Part shown: positions 8,601 through 20,518 of the stretch, piece after piece
How positions within the stretch are numbered: the first letter of the stretch is position 1
Layout of the letters: the number at the start of each line of letters is the position of its first letter
NCBI RefSeq assembly: GCF_000971195.1
Contig: NZ_BBLZ01000008.1
Span: forward strand, 161,747-225,746
Direction: 5' to 3'
Length of the DNA: 64,000 nt
Source of the DNA: Demequina soli
Lineage (GTDB): Bacteria; Actinomycetota; Actinomycetes; Actinomycetales; Demequinaceae
Translations under genes and position numbers: made by a program
Notes under the pieces: model-generated
What the model was told of the DNA's origin: nothing
The model's input: the letters and a program-made list of their open reading frames with translations, nothing else
The model's database searches: none

Positions 8601-8788
8601 GGGGTGCCCTGGGTGGTCGTGGTGTCCGTGTACGACACGGTGGTGGTCGTGGTCTGCGCGGCCTGGGCGGCGGGCACCAGCCCGAACGCGACGAGCAGTG
8701 CTGTCAGAAGGGCGGCGAGCGCCACGGTGCGTGGCCTCACGGCCGTTGCCGGCGTCTGGATCAAGGTGGTCTCCGTCGTTGCAGTCAT
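5639..8788 (-). CDS. Secreted multi-domain family 43 glycosyl hydrolase
   Basis: This is an extracellular polysaccharidase of 1,049 residues. A signal peptide ends near AQA (41-43). In order follow a beta-sandwich region (50-165), two FIVAR-like helical repeats (about 170-300), a GH43 five-blade catalytic domain (about 305-640, opening with the WLDTDGNPIYSQGGGIF strand typical of galactanase-like GH43 members), a second beta-sandwich (650-800), a third FIVAR repeat, a bacterial Ig-like domain (870-955) and two CBM5/12 chitin-binding modules (954-1000 and 1003-1049) with paired WW residues. The ATG at 8788 is chosen because a promoter and operator lie between it and the regulator gene. Substrate is uncertain: beta-galactan, arabinan or xylan are possible, anchored on chitin or a similar glucan. 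Confidence 0.88.
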   Translation of the reverse strand: MTATTETTLIQTPATAVRPRTVALAALLTALLVAFGLVPAAQAAQTTTTTVSYTDTTTTQGTPWKTWYQGEWASNSTHAWATAGATLEIAFTGESFVMYGRRSTTNGTADVYVDDVKVGTANYNGAKSATIEIFSYGGLAQGDHVLRLVPIGWVNHASVVFTTTVPADERAPLAATIARYADLAEADHTASSWAPFAQARAAARAAYDDPAAASSTLTAARTALEAAATGLVQVSGLRDLLTRYASYVPTDYTADTWTPFAGAVTAANGVVEDPAATTPAVVAAKNGLLDAAGALVAVADSTAATIENNRFWLDTDGNPIYSQGGGIFRFGDTYYWYGVRYTGAEQYYANPSKTYDATFKSITAYSSKDLVNWTFENDIATTDTKVHIPTSKDVSGTYFSDMEDLGDSVWIGRLGVVYNENTGKYVLLTQFENADPNRVTNAGVLFLSADSPTADFTYANLQTHVPGVYDNGSGYNQGTGDQTVFTDDDGSDYLVFSYRSGRGRTYVAKISDADSLSVEKAVQVYAGAGREGNAMFKLDGRYYIASSDLHGWNTSQTYIVRSLTSDIQGAYSSMYVLPGTEMDYSHVTQSGFFLTVHGSEQDTVIYAGDRWADFAWNGLGYNQWVPLSGTGADVTFNSLSEWDLDATTGAWEVGFGNNYVLNPDFAADRIAVTTVTGWTQATDAGSGTSAFVSNVSPGADKTRFALRLGAATPFAGGVYQDDAVPAGVYTLALQSNRPAALSEAQVVVTGADGVDHVLDLPATTGWSAASLTDIVLPAGTTRVTVRAVGDGGAYLAVDALSLRRQHVDASALQAAYDEAAALAEADFASTGWDPFAGARDEAAAVLGTVSTQARIDAALADLDAARDALNPALRSVTVEAATTLLPVGATLADAGLAVTGTFADGSSRELAPDEYVVTGFDSSAPGTLTVSVTAVDGLVPSGADAVRATVALEVLVPWTAAATFVEGDAVLYDGTRWVASWWTKGQTPGATYGPWQQVVTGADGVAVWTSTRIFTAGDVVTYDGATYRAKWWTRGQTPGAKNGPWELIG

Positions 8789-8792
8789 CCTC

Positions 8793-8845
8793 GTGGTACA
8801 GCGCTGTACCACCGCGACGCTAGCGCGCGTGCCGAGGCACCGCAA
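8793..8845 (-). promoter_or_regulatory. GH43 promoter with LacI-type operator
   Basis: On the minus strand TTGCGG (8840-8845), a 17-bp spacer and TAGCGT (8817-8822) form a good housekeeping promoter. Immediately downstream, over the predicted start of transcription, is a perfect 20-bp palindrome GTGGTACAGCGCTGTACCAC (8793-8812). Its AGCGCT centre is characteristic of LacI-family operators in Actinobacteria. The regulator encoded directly upstream (8856-9923) is the obvious ligand-responsive repressor. Confidence 0.75.
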
Positions 8846-8855
8846 GGGGAACCGC

Positions 8856-9923
8856 TCAGCGCGTCGTGCCGCGCTCGATCACGCTCGACTGCGCGAGCAG
8901 CTCGGCGGGAGGCTCGGCCGACTGGTCGATGCGGGCGATCAGGCGGTCCAGCGCCGTGGGGGCGATCCAGTCGATACGCGAGTCCATCGTGGTGAGCGGC
9001 GGGACCAGGAACGCCGACTCCTCGATGTTGTCGAAGCCGATCACCTGGACGTCCTCGGGCACCCGCCTGCCGCTCTCGCGTAGCGCGGAGATCGCGCCGA
9101 TCGCGAGCCCGTCGTTGAGGCACACGAGCCCGTCGAACGGGATGCCGGTCGCGAGCAGCGCGCGCGTGGTGCGGAAGCCGCCGCCGATGGTCCAGTCGAA
9201 GCCGCTCACGCCGACCAGGTGGGGGTCGAGCGGCCGGCCCGCCGCGACGGCGGCCTCGAGCACGCCCCGCAGGCGTTGCGCGGCGTTGCCCTCCGACGCC
9301 GCGGCGATCGCGGTACGGTCGTAGGGCACGTAGGCGCCCACCACGGCGAGCGAGGTGACGCCGCGCGCGTAGAGGAACTCGGCCGCGGTGCGCGCGTCGG
9401 TCACGTCGTGCGTGGTGACCCGGTCGGCGCGCCCATACGTGGGGCGGGACCCGAGGCACACGAGGGGGAAGTCCACGTCGAGCGCCTCGGCGGTGAGCGC
9501 CTCGTCCTCGGGCAGGGACAGGAGCAGCCCGTCGCTGAGACGGGGGTTGAACTGCCGCAGGAAGCTGGCGGCGCCGCCCTCGGCGAGCTCCGGATAGATG
9601 GTCACGTAGAGCTCGAGGGCCCGCGCGTGCGCCTCCTCGATGACCGCATCGGCGAGGTGCGCGAGATAGGCATGCTTGAGCCGCGGCACCGCCAGCGTGA
9701 CGGCGCCGGTGCGACCGCGCATGAGGTTGCGGGCCGCGACGTTGACCTTGTAGCCGAGCGCGTCGACGACGGCCAGCACGCGCGCCCGGGTCTCGGGCGA
9801 CATGCGCCCCGTGCCGTTCACCGCGTTCGAGGCGGTCTTGATCGAGACGCCGGCGCGCTCGGCGACGGCCTCCAGCGTCACGCCTCGGCGGCGCCGCGCC
9901 GCACCGCTGTCCCCCATGGTCAC
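8856..9923 (-). CDS. LacI-family transcriptional regulator
   Basis: The 355-residue protein has an N-terminal LacI helix-turn-helix (about 15-35, TLEAVAERAGVSIKTASNAV) and hinge helix (VARN-like AARNLMRG), then a periplasmic-binding-protein type sensor domain. It very likely represses the adjacent secreted GH43 gene through the palindrome at 8793-8812 and is released by a sugar. The start is GTG at 9923: a TAGGGT box (9930-9935) sits six bases upstream, indicating a leaderless message, while the ATG at 9917 has no such support. The glycoside ligand is unknown. Confidence 0.92.
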   Translation of the reverse strand: MTMGDSGAARRRRGVTLEAVAERAGVSIKTASNAVNGTGRMSPETRARVLAVVDALGYKVNVAARNLMRGRTGAVTLAVPRLKHAYLAHLADAVIEEAHARALELYVTIYPELAEGGAASFLRQFNPRLSDGLLLSLPEDEALTAEALDVDFPLVCLGSRPTYGRADRVTTHDVTDARTAAEFLYARGVTSLAVVGAYVPYDRTAIAAASEGNAAQRLRGVLEAAVAAGRPLDPHLVGVSGFDWTIGGGFRTTRALLATGIPFDGLVCLNDGLAIGAISALRESGRRVPEDVQVIGFDNIEESAFLVPPLTTMDSRIDWIAPTALDRLIARIDQSAEPPAELLAQSSVIERGTTR

Positions 9924-9979
9924 GGGCCGACCCTACCGGTGGGGCGGCCGCGCGACGGCGACGCCCCCGGAGACGCGAA

Positions 9980-10007
9980 GAAGGCCGGACCATACGGTCC
10001 GGCCTTC
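9980..10007 (-). terminator. Terminator of the tRNA-Arg gene
   Basis: A perfect 12-bp stem (GAAGGCCGGACC at 9980-9991 with its complement at 9996-10007) and a four-base loop begin five bases past the CCA end of tRNA-Arg. It also separates the tRNA from the LacI-type regulator gene. Confidence 0.75.
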
Positions 10008-10012
10008 GCATC

Positions 10013-10088
10013 TGGCGCGCCCGGAGGGATTCGAACCCCCAACCTTCTGATCCGTAGTCAGATGCTCTATCCGTTGAGCTACGGGCGC
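10013..10088 (-). tRNA. tRNA-Arg (anticodon ACG), CCA encoded
   Basis: The sequence folds into a cloverleaf with a 7-bp acceptor stem (10082-10088 with 10017-10023), a TCTGA/TCAGA anticodon stem and loop CTACGGA, giving anticodon ACG. The T arm GGTTCGAATCC is present. The discriminator G at 10016 is followed by an encoded CCA (10013-10015), unlike the two tRNA-Ser genes nearby. Confidence 0.95.
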
Positions 10089-10112
10089 GTGACCCTCGCG
10101 GGCCGAGACACA

Positions 10113-10118
10113 ACTATA
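10113..10118 (-). promoter_or_regulatory. -10 element of tRNA-Arg
   Basis: TATAGT on the minus strand ends 25 bases before the mature 5' end, preceded directly by TG. No convincing -35 is seen. The spacing gives a short processed leader. Confidence 0.55.
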
Positions 10119-10342
10119 CAGGGTTCCGGGAGCACTTCTGCACACTCGCCGCTCCTGGGCCCCTCGCTGGCACCGGCCTGACGATGATATCCCTCGCATT
10201 TCGCCTATTTCATCCCGAACCCCTTCCCTTGGAATCCCCTTCGCGGGCATCATCAGGGGACCGGCCGCGGCCGTGGCGGCGTCCAGGCGCCGCTCGCGGT
10301 GCGACCGTCGGGCCGTGGGGGGATCTCGAGGGGGGAGCTGAG

Positions 10343-11329
10343 ATGGCCGACATGTGGGACGGGATGGCGTGCCTGGTGACGGGGGGCGCCGGGTTCGGCG
10401 GCAGCCACCTCGTGGCCGAGCTCGTCGAGCGCGGAGCGCGCGTGACCGTGGTGGATCGCGACGCGATCCCCGGCAAGCCGCTCGAGGACATGGGCGTCGA
10501 CGACGCGATCACCTTCGTCCAGGGCGACCTGCGCGAGCCCGAGACGCTCGAGGCCGCGTTCGCGCACGGGCCCTTCGGCGTGGTGCTCCACCTCGCGGCG
10601 GACCCCATCATCATGAACAGCCTCAGCAAGCCCGCGTCGGTGGTGGACGACAACGTGCGCGCGACCACGATGGTGCTCGAGGCCTGCCGCGTCGCCGGCA
10701 ACCACCCCGTCTTCGTGTTCGCCTCCAGCGGGGCGTACTACGGGGACAGCTTCGACCCGGAGCCGATCCCGGAGACCCGCGAGCCGCGCCTCGCGACCAA
10801 CCTCTACGGCCCCTCGAAGATGGCGGCCGAGATGATCGTGCGCGGCTACGGCAACACGTTCGGCATCCCGCACGCCTCGTGCCGCTTCATGAACACCTAC
10901 GGCCCCGGCGACCGCCACGCCTCCCGGCTCGTGCCCCGCGCGCTCGCGCAGCTCGCCGCCGGCGACTCGTACGACTTCGGCGAGCGCGACGACGGCTCGA
11001 CCCGCCTGGACTTCCTCTACGTGGGCGACATGGCGCGCGCCTACATGAGCGCCGCCGAGCACCTCGCGGCGGGCGGGGAGCCGGGCGCATTCAACTTCGG
11101 CAACGCGACCCTCAACTCGGTGCGCGACGTGGCGGAGCGCGTCAGCCTCGCGTACGACGGCGTCGCTCGGGAGCCCGCGTTCCGCGGCGTCCGCACCGGC
11201 CCGCCGCGCCAGCGCCGCCTCGACGTCACCAAGGCCCACGAGGTGCTCGGCTGGAGCGCCTCGACACCGCTCGACGAGGGCCTCGCCGCGACCGTGGCCT
11301 GGTACCGCGCCGGGGTGCCCGCCGCCTGA
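10343..11329 (+). CDS. NAD-dependent sugar epimerase/dehydratase (extended SDR)
   Basis: The 328-residue protein has an N-terminal Rossmann fold with TGGAGFGGSHL near residue 13, where the family usually has GFIG. The acidic VVDRD ends the second strand and the catalytic YGPSK tetrad lies near residue 155. The C-terminal half resembles nucleotide-sugar 4,6-dehydratases and 4-epimerases, including the FLYVGDMARA segment. Substrate cannot be read from the sequence. The ATG has a GGGGGGAGCTGAG ribosome site. The 250-base region upstream holds no other gene; it is comparatively AT-rich around 10185-10240, where the promoter should lie. Confidence 0.88.
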   Translation: MADMWDGMACLVTGGAGFGGSHLVAELVERGARVTVVDRDAIPGKPLEDMGVDDAITFVQGDLREPETLEAAFAHGPFGVVLHLAADPIIMNSLSKPASVVDDNVRATTMVLEACRVAGNHPVFVFASSGAYYGDSFDPEPIPETREPRLATNLYGPSKMAAEMIVRGYGNTFGIPHASCRFMNTYGPGDRHASRLVPRALAQLAAGDSYDFGERDDGSTRLDFLYVGDMARAYMSAAEHLAAGGEPGAFNFGNATLNSVRDVAERVSLAYDGVAREPAFRGVRTGPPRQRRLDVTKAHEVLGWSASTPLDEGLAATVAWYRAGVPAA

Positions 11330-11368
11330 GGCGCGCCCGGCGCATCGTCCCGCGCCGCACGAATGCGA

Positions 11369-11398
11369 CAGGCCCCGCCGCTCACGCGACGGGGCCTG
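11369..11398. terminator. Hairpin after the epimerase gene
   Basis: CAGGCCCCG (11369-11377) pairs with CGGGGCCTG (11390-11398) across a 12-base loop. It lies between the epimerase and the minus-strand tRNA-Ser(GCT) and can serve both. Confidence 0.7.
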
Positions 11399-11405
11399 CT
11401 CGGAG

Positions 11406-11494
11406 CGGAGACGGTGGGATTTGAACCCACGGAGGGGGTTAACCCTCACGGTCTTAGCAGGACCGCGCACTAGACCTGACTATGCGACGTCTCC
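11406..11494 (-). tRNA. tRNA-Ser (anticodon GCT)
   Basis: This class II tRNA has an acceptor stem GGAGACG/CGTCTCC, an anticodon stem-loop CGGTC-CTGCTAA-GACCG giving GCT, a long variable arm and a T arm GGTTCAAATCC. The discriminator is G and CCA is not encoded. It lies about 9 kb from serS. Confidence 0.95.
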
Positions 11495-11522
11495 AGGCGT
11501 GCCCCAGGATAGCGGGCGTATG

Positions 11523-11545
11523 GCGACGGGGGCAAAACCCGTCGC
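11523..11545 (-). terminator. Hairpin between the two tRNA-Ser genes
   Basis: An 8-bp perfect stem (GCGACGGG at 11523-11530 and its complement at 11538-11545) with a GGCAAAA loop (TTTTGCC on the transcribed strand) follows the 3' end of tRNA-Ser(TGA) by four bases. Confidence 0.6.
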
Positions 11546-11549
11546 GAGG

Positions 11550-11637
11550 CGGAGAGTGTGGGATTCGAACCCACGGAGACGGGTTACGCCTCAACGGTTT
11601 TCAAGACCGTCACCTTCGGCCGCTCGGTCAACTCTCC
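11550..11637 (-). tRNA. tRNA-Ser (anticodon TGA)
   Basis: This class II cloverleaf has an acceptor stem GGAGAGT/ACTCTCC and an anticodon stem-loop ACGGT-CTTGAAA-ACCGT giving TGA. It has a long variable arm, a T arm GGTTCGAATCC and discriminator G, with no CCA encoded. It is transcribed in the same direction as, and 55 bases upstream of, tRNA-Ser(GCT). Confidence 0.95.
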
Positions 11638-11659
11638 TCGACGCGGGCGGCCGAGCCGG

Positions 11660-12088
11660 TCACGCGCCGACTGTATTGTGCCAGCCCGGCGCGAGTCCCG
11701 GGCTCAGCACCTGGAGCTCGTACAGCTCGGCGGCCCGCGCGAGCTCGGCGTCGTAGGTGAGGATCGCGTGGATCTGCGGGTGCGCGACCGCGGCGCCCAG
11801 GTGCAGCGCGGCGAACGGCTTGAGCACGGCGACCGCGTGGGTCGAGACCTCGACGTTGTGCTCGGAGAAGCGGATCACGGGGATGGAGCCGCGCACCATC
11901 TCCACCACGTCGAAGGCCTTCGACTTCTGCTCGCGCGGATAGAGCTCGGCGGCCTGGCGGAGCTCGGTGAAGCCGAGCTGCGTGGTGGCGAGCTCCGGGA
12001 TGCGCGGGACCGCGAAGTCGTTGAACTCGTCGAAGTACCGCACGCCCGGCAGGAACCTGCACAGGGCGGTGCCGTCGACGTAGATCAC
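11660..12088 (-). CDS. Solitary PIN-domain nuclease-like protein
   Basis: The 142-residue protein has a PIN fold signature. The first strand IYVDGTALCRF carries the conserved Asp at residue 5, an acidic residue lies in the middle helix region (FTELRQAAELY), and a final ILTYDAELARAAE provides the last acidic site. VapC toxins have this fold, but no antitoxin gene precedes it: the next gene upstream is the conservon GTPase, beyond a terminator. It could be a solitary VapC or an RNA-processing nuclease. The start is GTG at 12088, with TACCCT (12095-12100) six bases upstream, a leaderless arrangement. Confidence 0.75.
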   Translation of the reverse strand: MIYVDGTALCRFLPGVRYFDEFNDFAVPRIPELATTQLGFTELRQAAELYPREQKSKAFDVVEMVRGSIPVIRFSEHNVEVSTHAVAVLKPFAALHLGAAVAHPQIHAILTYDAELARAAELYELQVLSPGLAPGWHNTVGA

Positions 12089-12153
12089 TGTAGAAGGGTA
12101 GCGCCGCGCGCGACCGGCACCCGGGAGGGGCACGGCCGGGCCGCCCCGGACAT

Positions 12154-12184
12154 GGGAGAGCCCCCGGCGTGCGGGGGCTCTCCC
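12154..12184 (-). terminator. Conservon operon terminator
   Basis: A perfect 13-bp stem (GGGAGAGCCCCCG at 12154-12166 with 12172-12184) and a five-base loop lie 23 bases beyond the end of cvnD. It is one of the strongest hairpins in the window. Confidence 0.8.
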
Positions 12185-12207
12185 TGCCTCAGCAGATGGT
12201 GCGGCGG

Positions 12208-12810
12208 TCAGCGGCCGCGGATGCGGCGCATCGCCAGCTGGACGACGGCGATGAGCGCCTGCTTGGTGGCGGCCTTCTCGCGGGCGTCCGTGTACATGAT
12301 CGGGGTCTCGTCCGAGAGGCCGAGCGCCTCGCGGACGTCCTCGAGGGTGTGGCGGGCCACGCCGTCGAAGCAGTTGACGCACACGACGAACGGGATGCCG
12401 CGGCCCTCGAAGTAGTCGACGGCCGGGAAGCACTGGTCGAGACGCTCGGTGTCGACGAGCACGACCGCGCCGATCGCGCCGCGCACCAGGTCGTCCCACA
12501 TGAAGAGGAAGCGGTCCTGGCCCGGCGTGCCGAACAGGTAGAGCCACAGCGAGCCCGGCAGCGCGATGCGGCCGAAGTCCATGGCGACGGTGGTGGTGGT
12601 CTTGCGGTCCGTGACGCCGCCCGCGTCGTCCACGCCGACCGAGTGCTCGGTCATCGCGGCCTCGGTGTTGAGCGGGTCGATGTCGGAGATCGAGCCGATG
12701 AAGGTCGTCTTGCCGACGGCGAAGCCGCCCGCGATGACGATCTTGACGACGGTGGGCGCGGTGGTGGCCGCCGGCGCGGCGACGGCCGCGTTAGAGGGCT
12801 GCGATGCCAT
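12208..12810 (-). CDS. cvnD: Conservon GTPase-like ATP/GTP-binding protein (CvnD)
   Basis: This is a small Ras-like nucleotide-binding protein of 200 residues. The Walker A motif is GGFAVGKT (28-35), and FGTPGQDRF matches the DxxG-like switch II with T-P-G in place of D-x-x-G. ATG at 12810 is chosen as the start; it overlaps cvnC by 20 bases. It is the last gene of the four-gene conservon, whose products assemble at the membrane with the kinase, as known from Streptomyces Cvn systems. The natural signal is unknown. Confidence 0.92.
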   Translation of the reverse strand: MASQPSNAAVAAPAATTAPTVVKIVIAGGFAVGKTTFIGSISDIDPLNTEAAMTEHSVGVDDAGGVTDRKTTTTVAMDFGRIALPGSLWLYLFGTPGQDRFLFMWDDLVRGAIGAVVLVDTERLDQCFPAVDYFEGRGIPFVVCVNCFDGVARHTLEDVREALGLSDETPIMYTDAREKAATKQALIAVVQLAMRRIRGR

Positions 12811-13189
12811 CGAGGACACTCTCCAGGAGACTGAGGGACAGGCCGCCGGACGCATCGTGCGTGGTCGCGTCGTCGGCGGTGCCGCCTACGTGGATCTTCA
12901 GATAGTTGACTTCGGCAAGGTCCGTCACCAGCACCCGGACCACACCCAGCGGAAGCCGGGTGTGGGCCGAGAGCTCGGCCACGGACTGGTACTGACCTGT
13001 AGCGAGCTGCAGGATCTTCTTCTTCTCCGGGGTGAGCCCCGTCAAAGCCTGGGAGTCGACGGTCGCCTCGACCAGGGCCTCCATGGGCACGGTGGCGCTC
13101 GCGGCGCTCACCCGCCCGCCCGTCACGGCGTAGGGCCGGACGGTGTAGGCCTCCTCCTCGCCGTCGTGCGGCATCGTGGCATCCGTCAT
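12791..13189 (-). CDS. cvnC: Conservon DUF742 protein (CvnC)
   Basis: The 132-residue DUF742 protein has the typical VRPYAVTGGR segment near residue 17 and a winged-helix-like half (LTPEKKKILQLATGQYQSVAELS through LPLGVVRVLVTDL). It begins one base after the stop of cvnB and overlaps cvnD, so translation is coupled along the operon. DUF742 proteins are thought to link the roadblock protein and the GTPase. Confidence 0.92.
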   Translation of the reverse strand: MTDATMPHDGEEEAYTVRPYAVTGGRVSAASATVPMEALVEATVDSQALTGLTPEKKKILQLATGQYQSVAELSAHTRLPLGVVRVLVTDLAEVNYLKIHVGGTADDATTHDASGGLSLSLLESVLDGIAAL

Positions 13190-13190
13190 G

Positions 13191-13631
13191 TCAGAACCGG
13201 GTCTGGCCGTTCGTGGGCAGGTTCTGGCGCATCTCGGTGATGAGCTGCGGCGTCAGGGCGTTCTCGAAGCGCGACACGAGCAGCGTCATCTCGTAGCCGA
13301 CGAGGCCCACGTCGCAGGTCGAGTCCGCGGCGACGGCGAGCACCGAGCCGTTGGACACGCTCATGAGGAACAGGAACAGCTCGTCCATCTCGACGATCGA
13401 CTGGCGCACCTCGCCGGCGTTGAGCTGGCGGGCGGCGCCGCGCGTGAGGCTGGACATGCCGGCCACGATCGCGGCGAGCGTGTCGCCCTCGGTGCGGTCG
13501 AGGTTCTTCGACATCGCCATGAGGAGGCCGTCGGCGCTCACCACCAGCGTGTGGCGCGTGCCGGGCACGGACTCGACGAAGTTGTCCAGGAGCCACCCGA
13601 AATTGGTGGCCTCGGTGCTGAGGGCGGTCAC
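13191..13631 (-). CDS. cvnB: Roadblock/LC7 protein (CvnB)
   Basis: The 146-residue roadblock/LC7 protein has the diagnostic VSADGLLMAMS near residues 31-41 and the GYEMTLLVSRFENAL segment toward the C-terminus. Such proteins dimerise and act as regulators of small GTPases, here presumably CvnD. It lies 75 bases downstream of the kinase gene. Confidence 0.93.
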   Translation of the reverse strand: MTALSTEATNFGWLLDNFVESVPGTRHTLVVSADGLLMAMSKNLDRTEGDTLAAIVAGMSSLTRGAARQLNAGEVRQSIVEMDELFLFLMSVSNGSVLAVAADSTCDVGLVGYEMTLLVSRFENALTPQLITEMRQNLPTNGQTRF

Positions 13632-13706
13632 ATCTGCTCCTTGAGGGTGGTGCTGAGGGTGGTGCGGGGCCGGACGGCCCGGGGGGTGACGGTGATGGTC
13701 ATGGTG

Positions 13707-18440
<4,734 letters not shown>

Positions 18441-18565
18441 GAAACCTTCCCCTCACGAGCCGCCGCACAGGTGGGGCGTCCCTATGCATGGATGGGAGCG
18501 GCCGTTCCCCTGGGTTATCGGTCGCACCTGGAGGAACATGAGCCTTCATCCATGCGACATGTCTG

Positions 18566-18594
18566 TTGAGAGGATATGGGCGCACGACTATGAC
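18566..18594 (+). promoter_or_regulatory. Promoter of the quinone oxidoreductase gene
   Basis: TTGAGA (18566-18571), a 17-bp spacer and TATGAC (18589-18594) match a housekeeping promoter, 20 bases before the ATG. The divergent cvnA gene begins at 18440. A 9-bp inverted repeat GCATGGATG/CATCCATGC (18486-18494 and 18547-18555) spans the gap. Confidence 0.6.
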
Positions 18595-18614
18595 GCCGGG
18601 AGGCGAGGAACTTC

Positions 18615-19574
18615 ATGAAAGCCGCGATCGTGCCCACACCCGGCGGACCAGAGGTGTTCTCGCTGGTAGATGTCGAAATTGAGGCGCCAGGGCCCCATGA
18701 CTGTGTGATCGGGATCACAGCGTGCGGGGTCAACCGGGCGGACATCCTGCAGCGCCAGGGCCGCTATCCGTCCCCGCCGGGGGCTCCCGACTGGCCCGGG
18801 CTCGAGGTCGCCGGCACGCTCCTCGAGGCCCCCGCATCGTCCCCCTTCGCCCCCGGCGACCGCGTCTGCGCGCTGCTGCCCGGCGGCGGCTACGCCGAGC
18901 GCGCGGTCGTGGACGCGTCGCTGCTCCTGCCCGTGCCCGGGGGCCTCACGGACGTCGAGGCGGCGTCCCTGGTGGAGGCCGCGTGCACCGTGGTGTCGAA
19001 CCTCGACGCCGCGGGCGCGCGCGAGGGCGAGACGTTGCTCGTGCACGGCGGCTCGGGCGGCGTGGGCACCGCCGCGATCCAGATCGCGAAGGCGCGGGGC
19101 ATGCGCGTGATCGCCACGGCGGGCGGCGCGGAGCGCGCGGCCCGATGCGCGGAGCTGGGTGCCGACATCGCGCTCGACCACCGCGCGGGCTGGCAGGAGG
19201 AGGTGGCGCGGCTGGGCGGTGCGGACGTGATCCTCGACGTGGTGGGCGCCGCCTACCTCGGCGCGAACGTCGCGGCGCTGCGGACCGGCGGGCGGCTCGT
19301 GGTGATCGGCATGCAGAAGGGCGCGCGCGGCGAGCTCGACCTGGGGATGCTCATGGCCAAGCGGGCGTCGGTCCTCGCGACCACCCTGCGCGCCCGTCCT
19401 CTCGCGGAGCGGGCCGCGATCGTCGCGCGCGTGCGCGAGGAGGTGTGGCCGCTCGTGCCCGGCCGCGTGCGGCCCGTCGTGCACGCGACGGTGCCCCTCG
19501 CGCGCGCGGGCGACGCGCATCGTCTCCTGGACTCGGGCGAGGTGTTCGGGAAGGTCGTGCTGACCGTCGGCTGA
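18615..19574 (+). CDS. NAD(P)H:quinone oxidoreductase (zinc-free MDR family)
   Basis: The 319-residue medium-chain dehydrogenase/reductase is of the quinone oxidoreductase/PIG3 type. It has an N-terminal GroES-like domain with GVNRADILQRQGRYPSPPG, and a Rossmann domain with GGSGGVGTAAIQ near residue 143. The catalytic and structural zinc cysteines of alcohol dehydrogenases are absent, as expected. GGGAGGCGAGGA precedes the ATG. It probably reduces quinones or enones with NADPH in detoxification. Confidence 0.9.
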   Translation: MKAAIVPTPGGPEVFSLVDVEIEAPGPHDCVIGITACGVNRADILQRQGRYPSPPGAPDWPGLEVAGTLLEAPASSPFAPGDRVCALLPGGGYAERAVVDASLLLPVPGGLTDVEAASLVEAACTVVSNLDAAGAREGETLLVHGGSGGVGTAAIQIAKARGMRVIATAGGAERAARCAELGADIALDHRAGWQEEVARLGGADVILDVVGAAYLGANVAALRTGGRLVVIGMQKGARGELDLGMLMAKRASVLATTLRARPLAERAAIVARVREEVWPLVPGRVRPVVHATVPLARAGDAHRLLDSGEVFGKVVLTVG

Positions 19575-19587
19575 GCGCCGCGCGCGA

Positions 19588-20442
19588 TCAGAGGACCGCG
19601 AGGCGGTCGGGGTCGATGAGCCGGTCGAGCACGGTGAGGATGCCGTCCTCCTCGACCGATCCGACGACCTCGTCGGCGGCGGCCTTGACGTGCTCGGGCG
19701 CCGTCCCCATCGCGGCGGACCAGCCGGCCCAGCGCAGCATGTCGATGTCGTTGTTGCCGTCGCCCACCGCGACGGTGTGGTCGGGGTAGACGCCCAGCTG
19801 GCGGCGCAGCGCCTCGAGCGCGGAGGCCTTCGTCACGCCGGGCGGCGTGAGGTCGAGCCATGCGGAGTAGCCCACGGCGTAGGTGACCTCGTTGAGGCCG
19901 ATGCGGTGGACCAGGTCGTCGAAGTGGCTCACGTCCACGCCGGGCGCGCGGATGACCACGCGGGTCGCCTCGTCGTGGCAGAGCTCGTCGAAGTCGGTGA
20001 CCACGCGCTGGCGGCCGACGAGCTCGCCGTGCGGGAACTCGCGGTTGACGAGGAAGCCCACGCCGAGGTCCTCGACCGCGTAGAACGCGTCGGGCAGCTC
20101 CTCGCGGACCAGCTCGAGCGCGGCGCGCGGGTTGAAGGTGACCTTCTCGACGATGTCGTAGCCGCCGGGGGAGGCCGGGTTGAGCCTGACCGTGACGGCG
20201 CCGTTGGAGCACACGGCCCAACCGCGGCGGATCCCCAGGCGCTGGGCCGCCGGCAGCATGCCGAGGACGTTGCGGCCGGTCGCGAGGACCACGTGGTTGC
20301 GGCACATGCGGGCGCGCTCGACCGCGTCGACGATCGGGTCGGAGATCTCCCCGCCCCAGTGCATGAGCGTGCCGTCGATGTCGAGGCCCACCAGCCGCCA
20401 CGAGTCCGGGCCGAGCGGGGGACGCATCTCGCTGGGCTTCAT
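19588..20442 (-). CDS. Cof-type HAD hydrolase
   Basis: The 284-residue HAD-superfamily phosphatase has motif I GLDIDGTL (about 19-26), motif II in VLATGRN, and motif IV VGDGNNDIDML near residue 230, with a type IIB cap between. The substrate is a phosphorylated small molecule, possibly a sugar phosphate. A TAGGGT box (20449-20454) lies six bases before the ATG, so the gene has its own leaderless promoter although it sits downstream of serS. It ends 13 bases from the convergent quinone oxidoreductase. Confidence 0.9.
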   Translation of the reverse strand: MKPSEMRPPLGPDSWRLVGLDIDGTLMHWGGEISDPIVDAVERARMCRNHVVLATGRNVLGMLPAAQRLGIRRGWAVCSNGAVTVRLNPASPGGYDIVEKVTFNPRAALELVREELPDAFYAVEDLGVGFLVNREFPHGELVGRQRVVTDFDELCHDEATRVVIRAPGVDVSHFDDLVHRIGLNEVTYAVGYSAWLDLTPPGVTKASALEALRRQLGVYPDHTVAVGDGNNDIDMLRWAGWSAAMGTAPEHVKAAADEVVGSVEEDGILTVLDRLIDPDRLAVL

Positions 20443-20518
20443 GCCTCGACCCTACGACGCGCGCGCACGCCCGCCGGCCACGCCAGGGTGACGGACGGGT
20501 GAACGCGGCGCATCGGGC

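Noticed and set aside
5639..8845. The longer GH43 start upstream of the operator
   Set aside because: It would place the promoter -10 and the palindromic operator inside the coding sequence and disturb the signal peptide.
11660..12088. A complete VapBC toxin-antitoxin pair
   Set aside because: No small antitoxin gene precedes or follows the PIN gene; both sides are occupied by tRNA-Ser and the conservon terminator.
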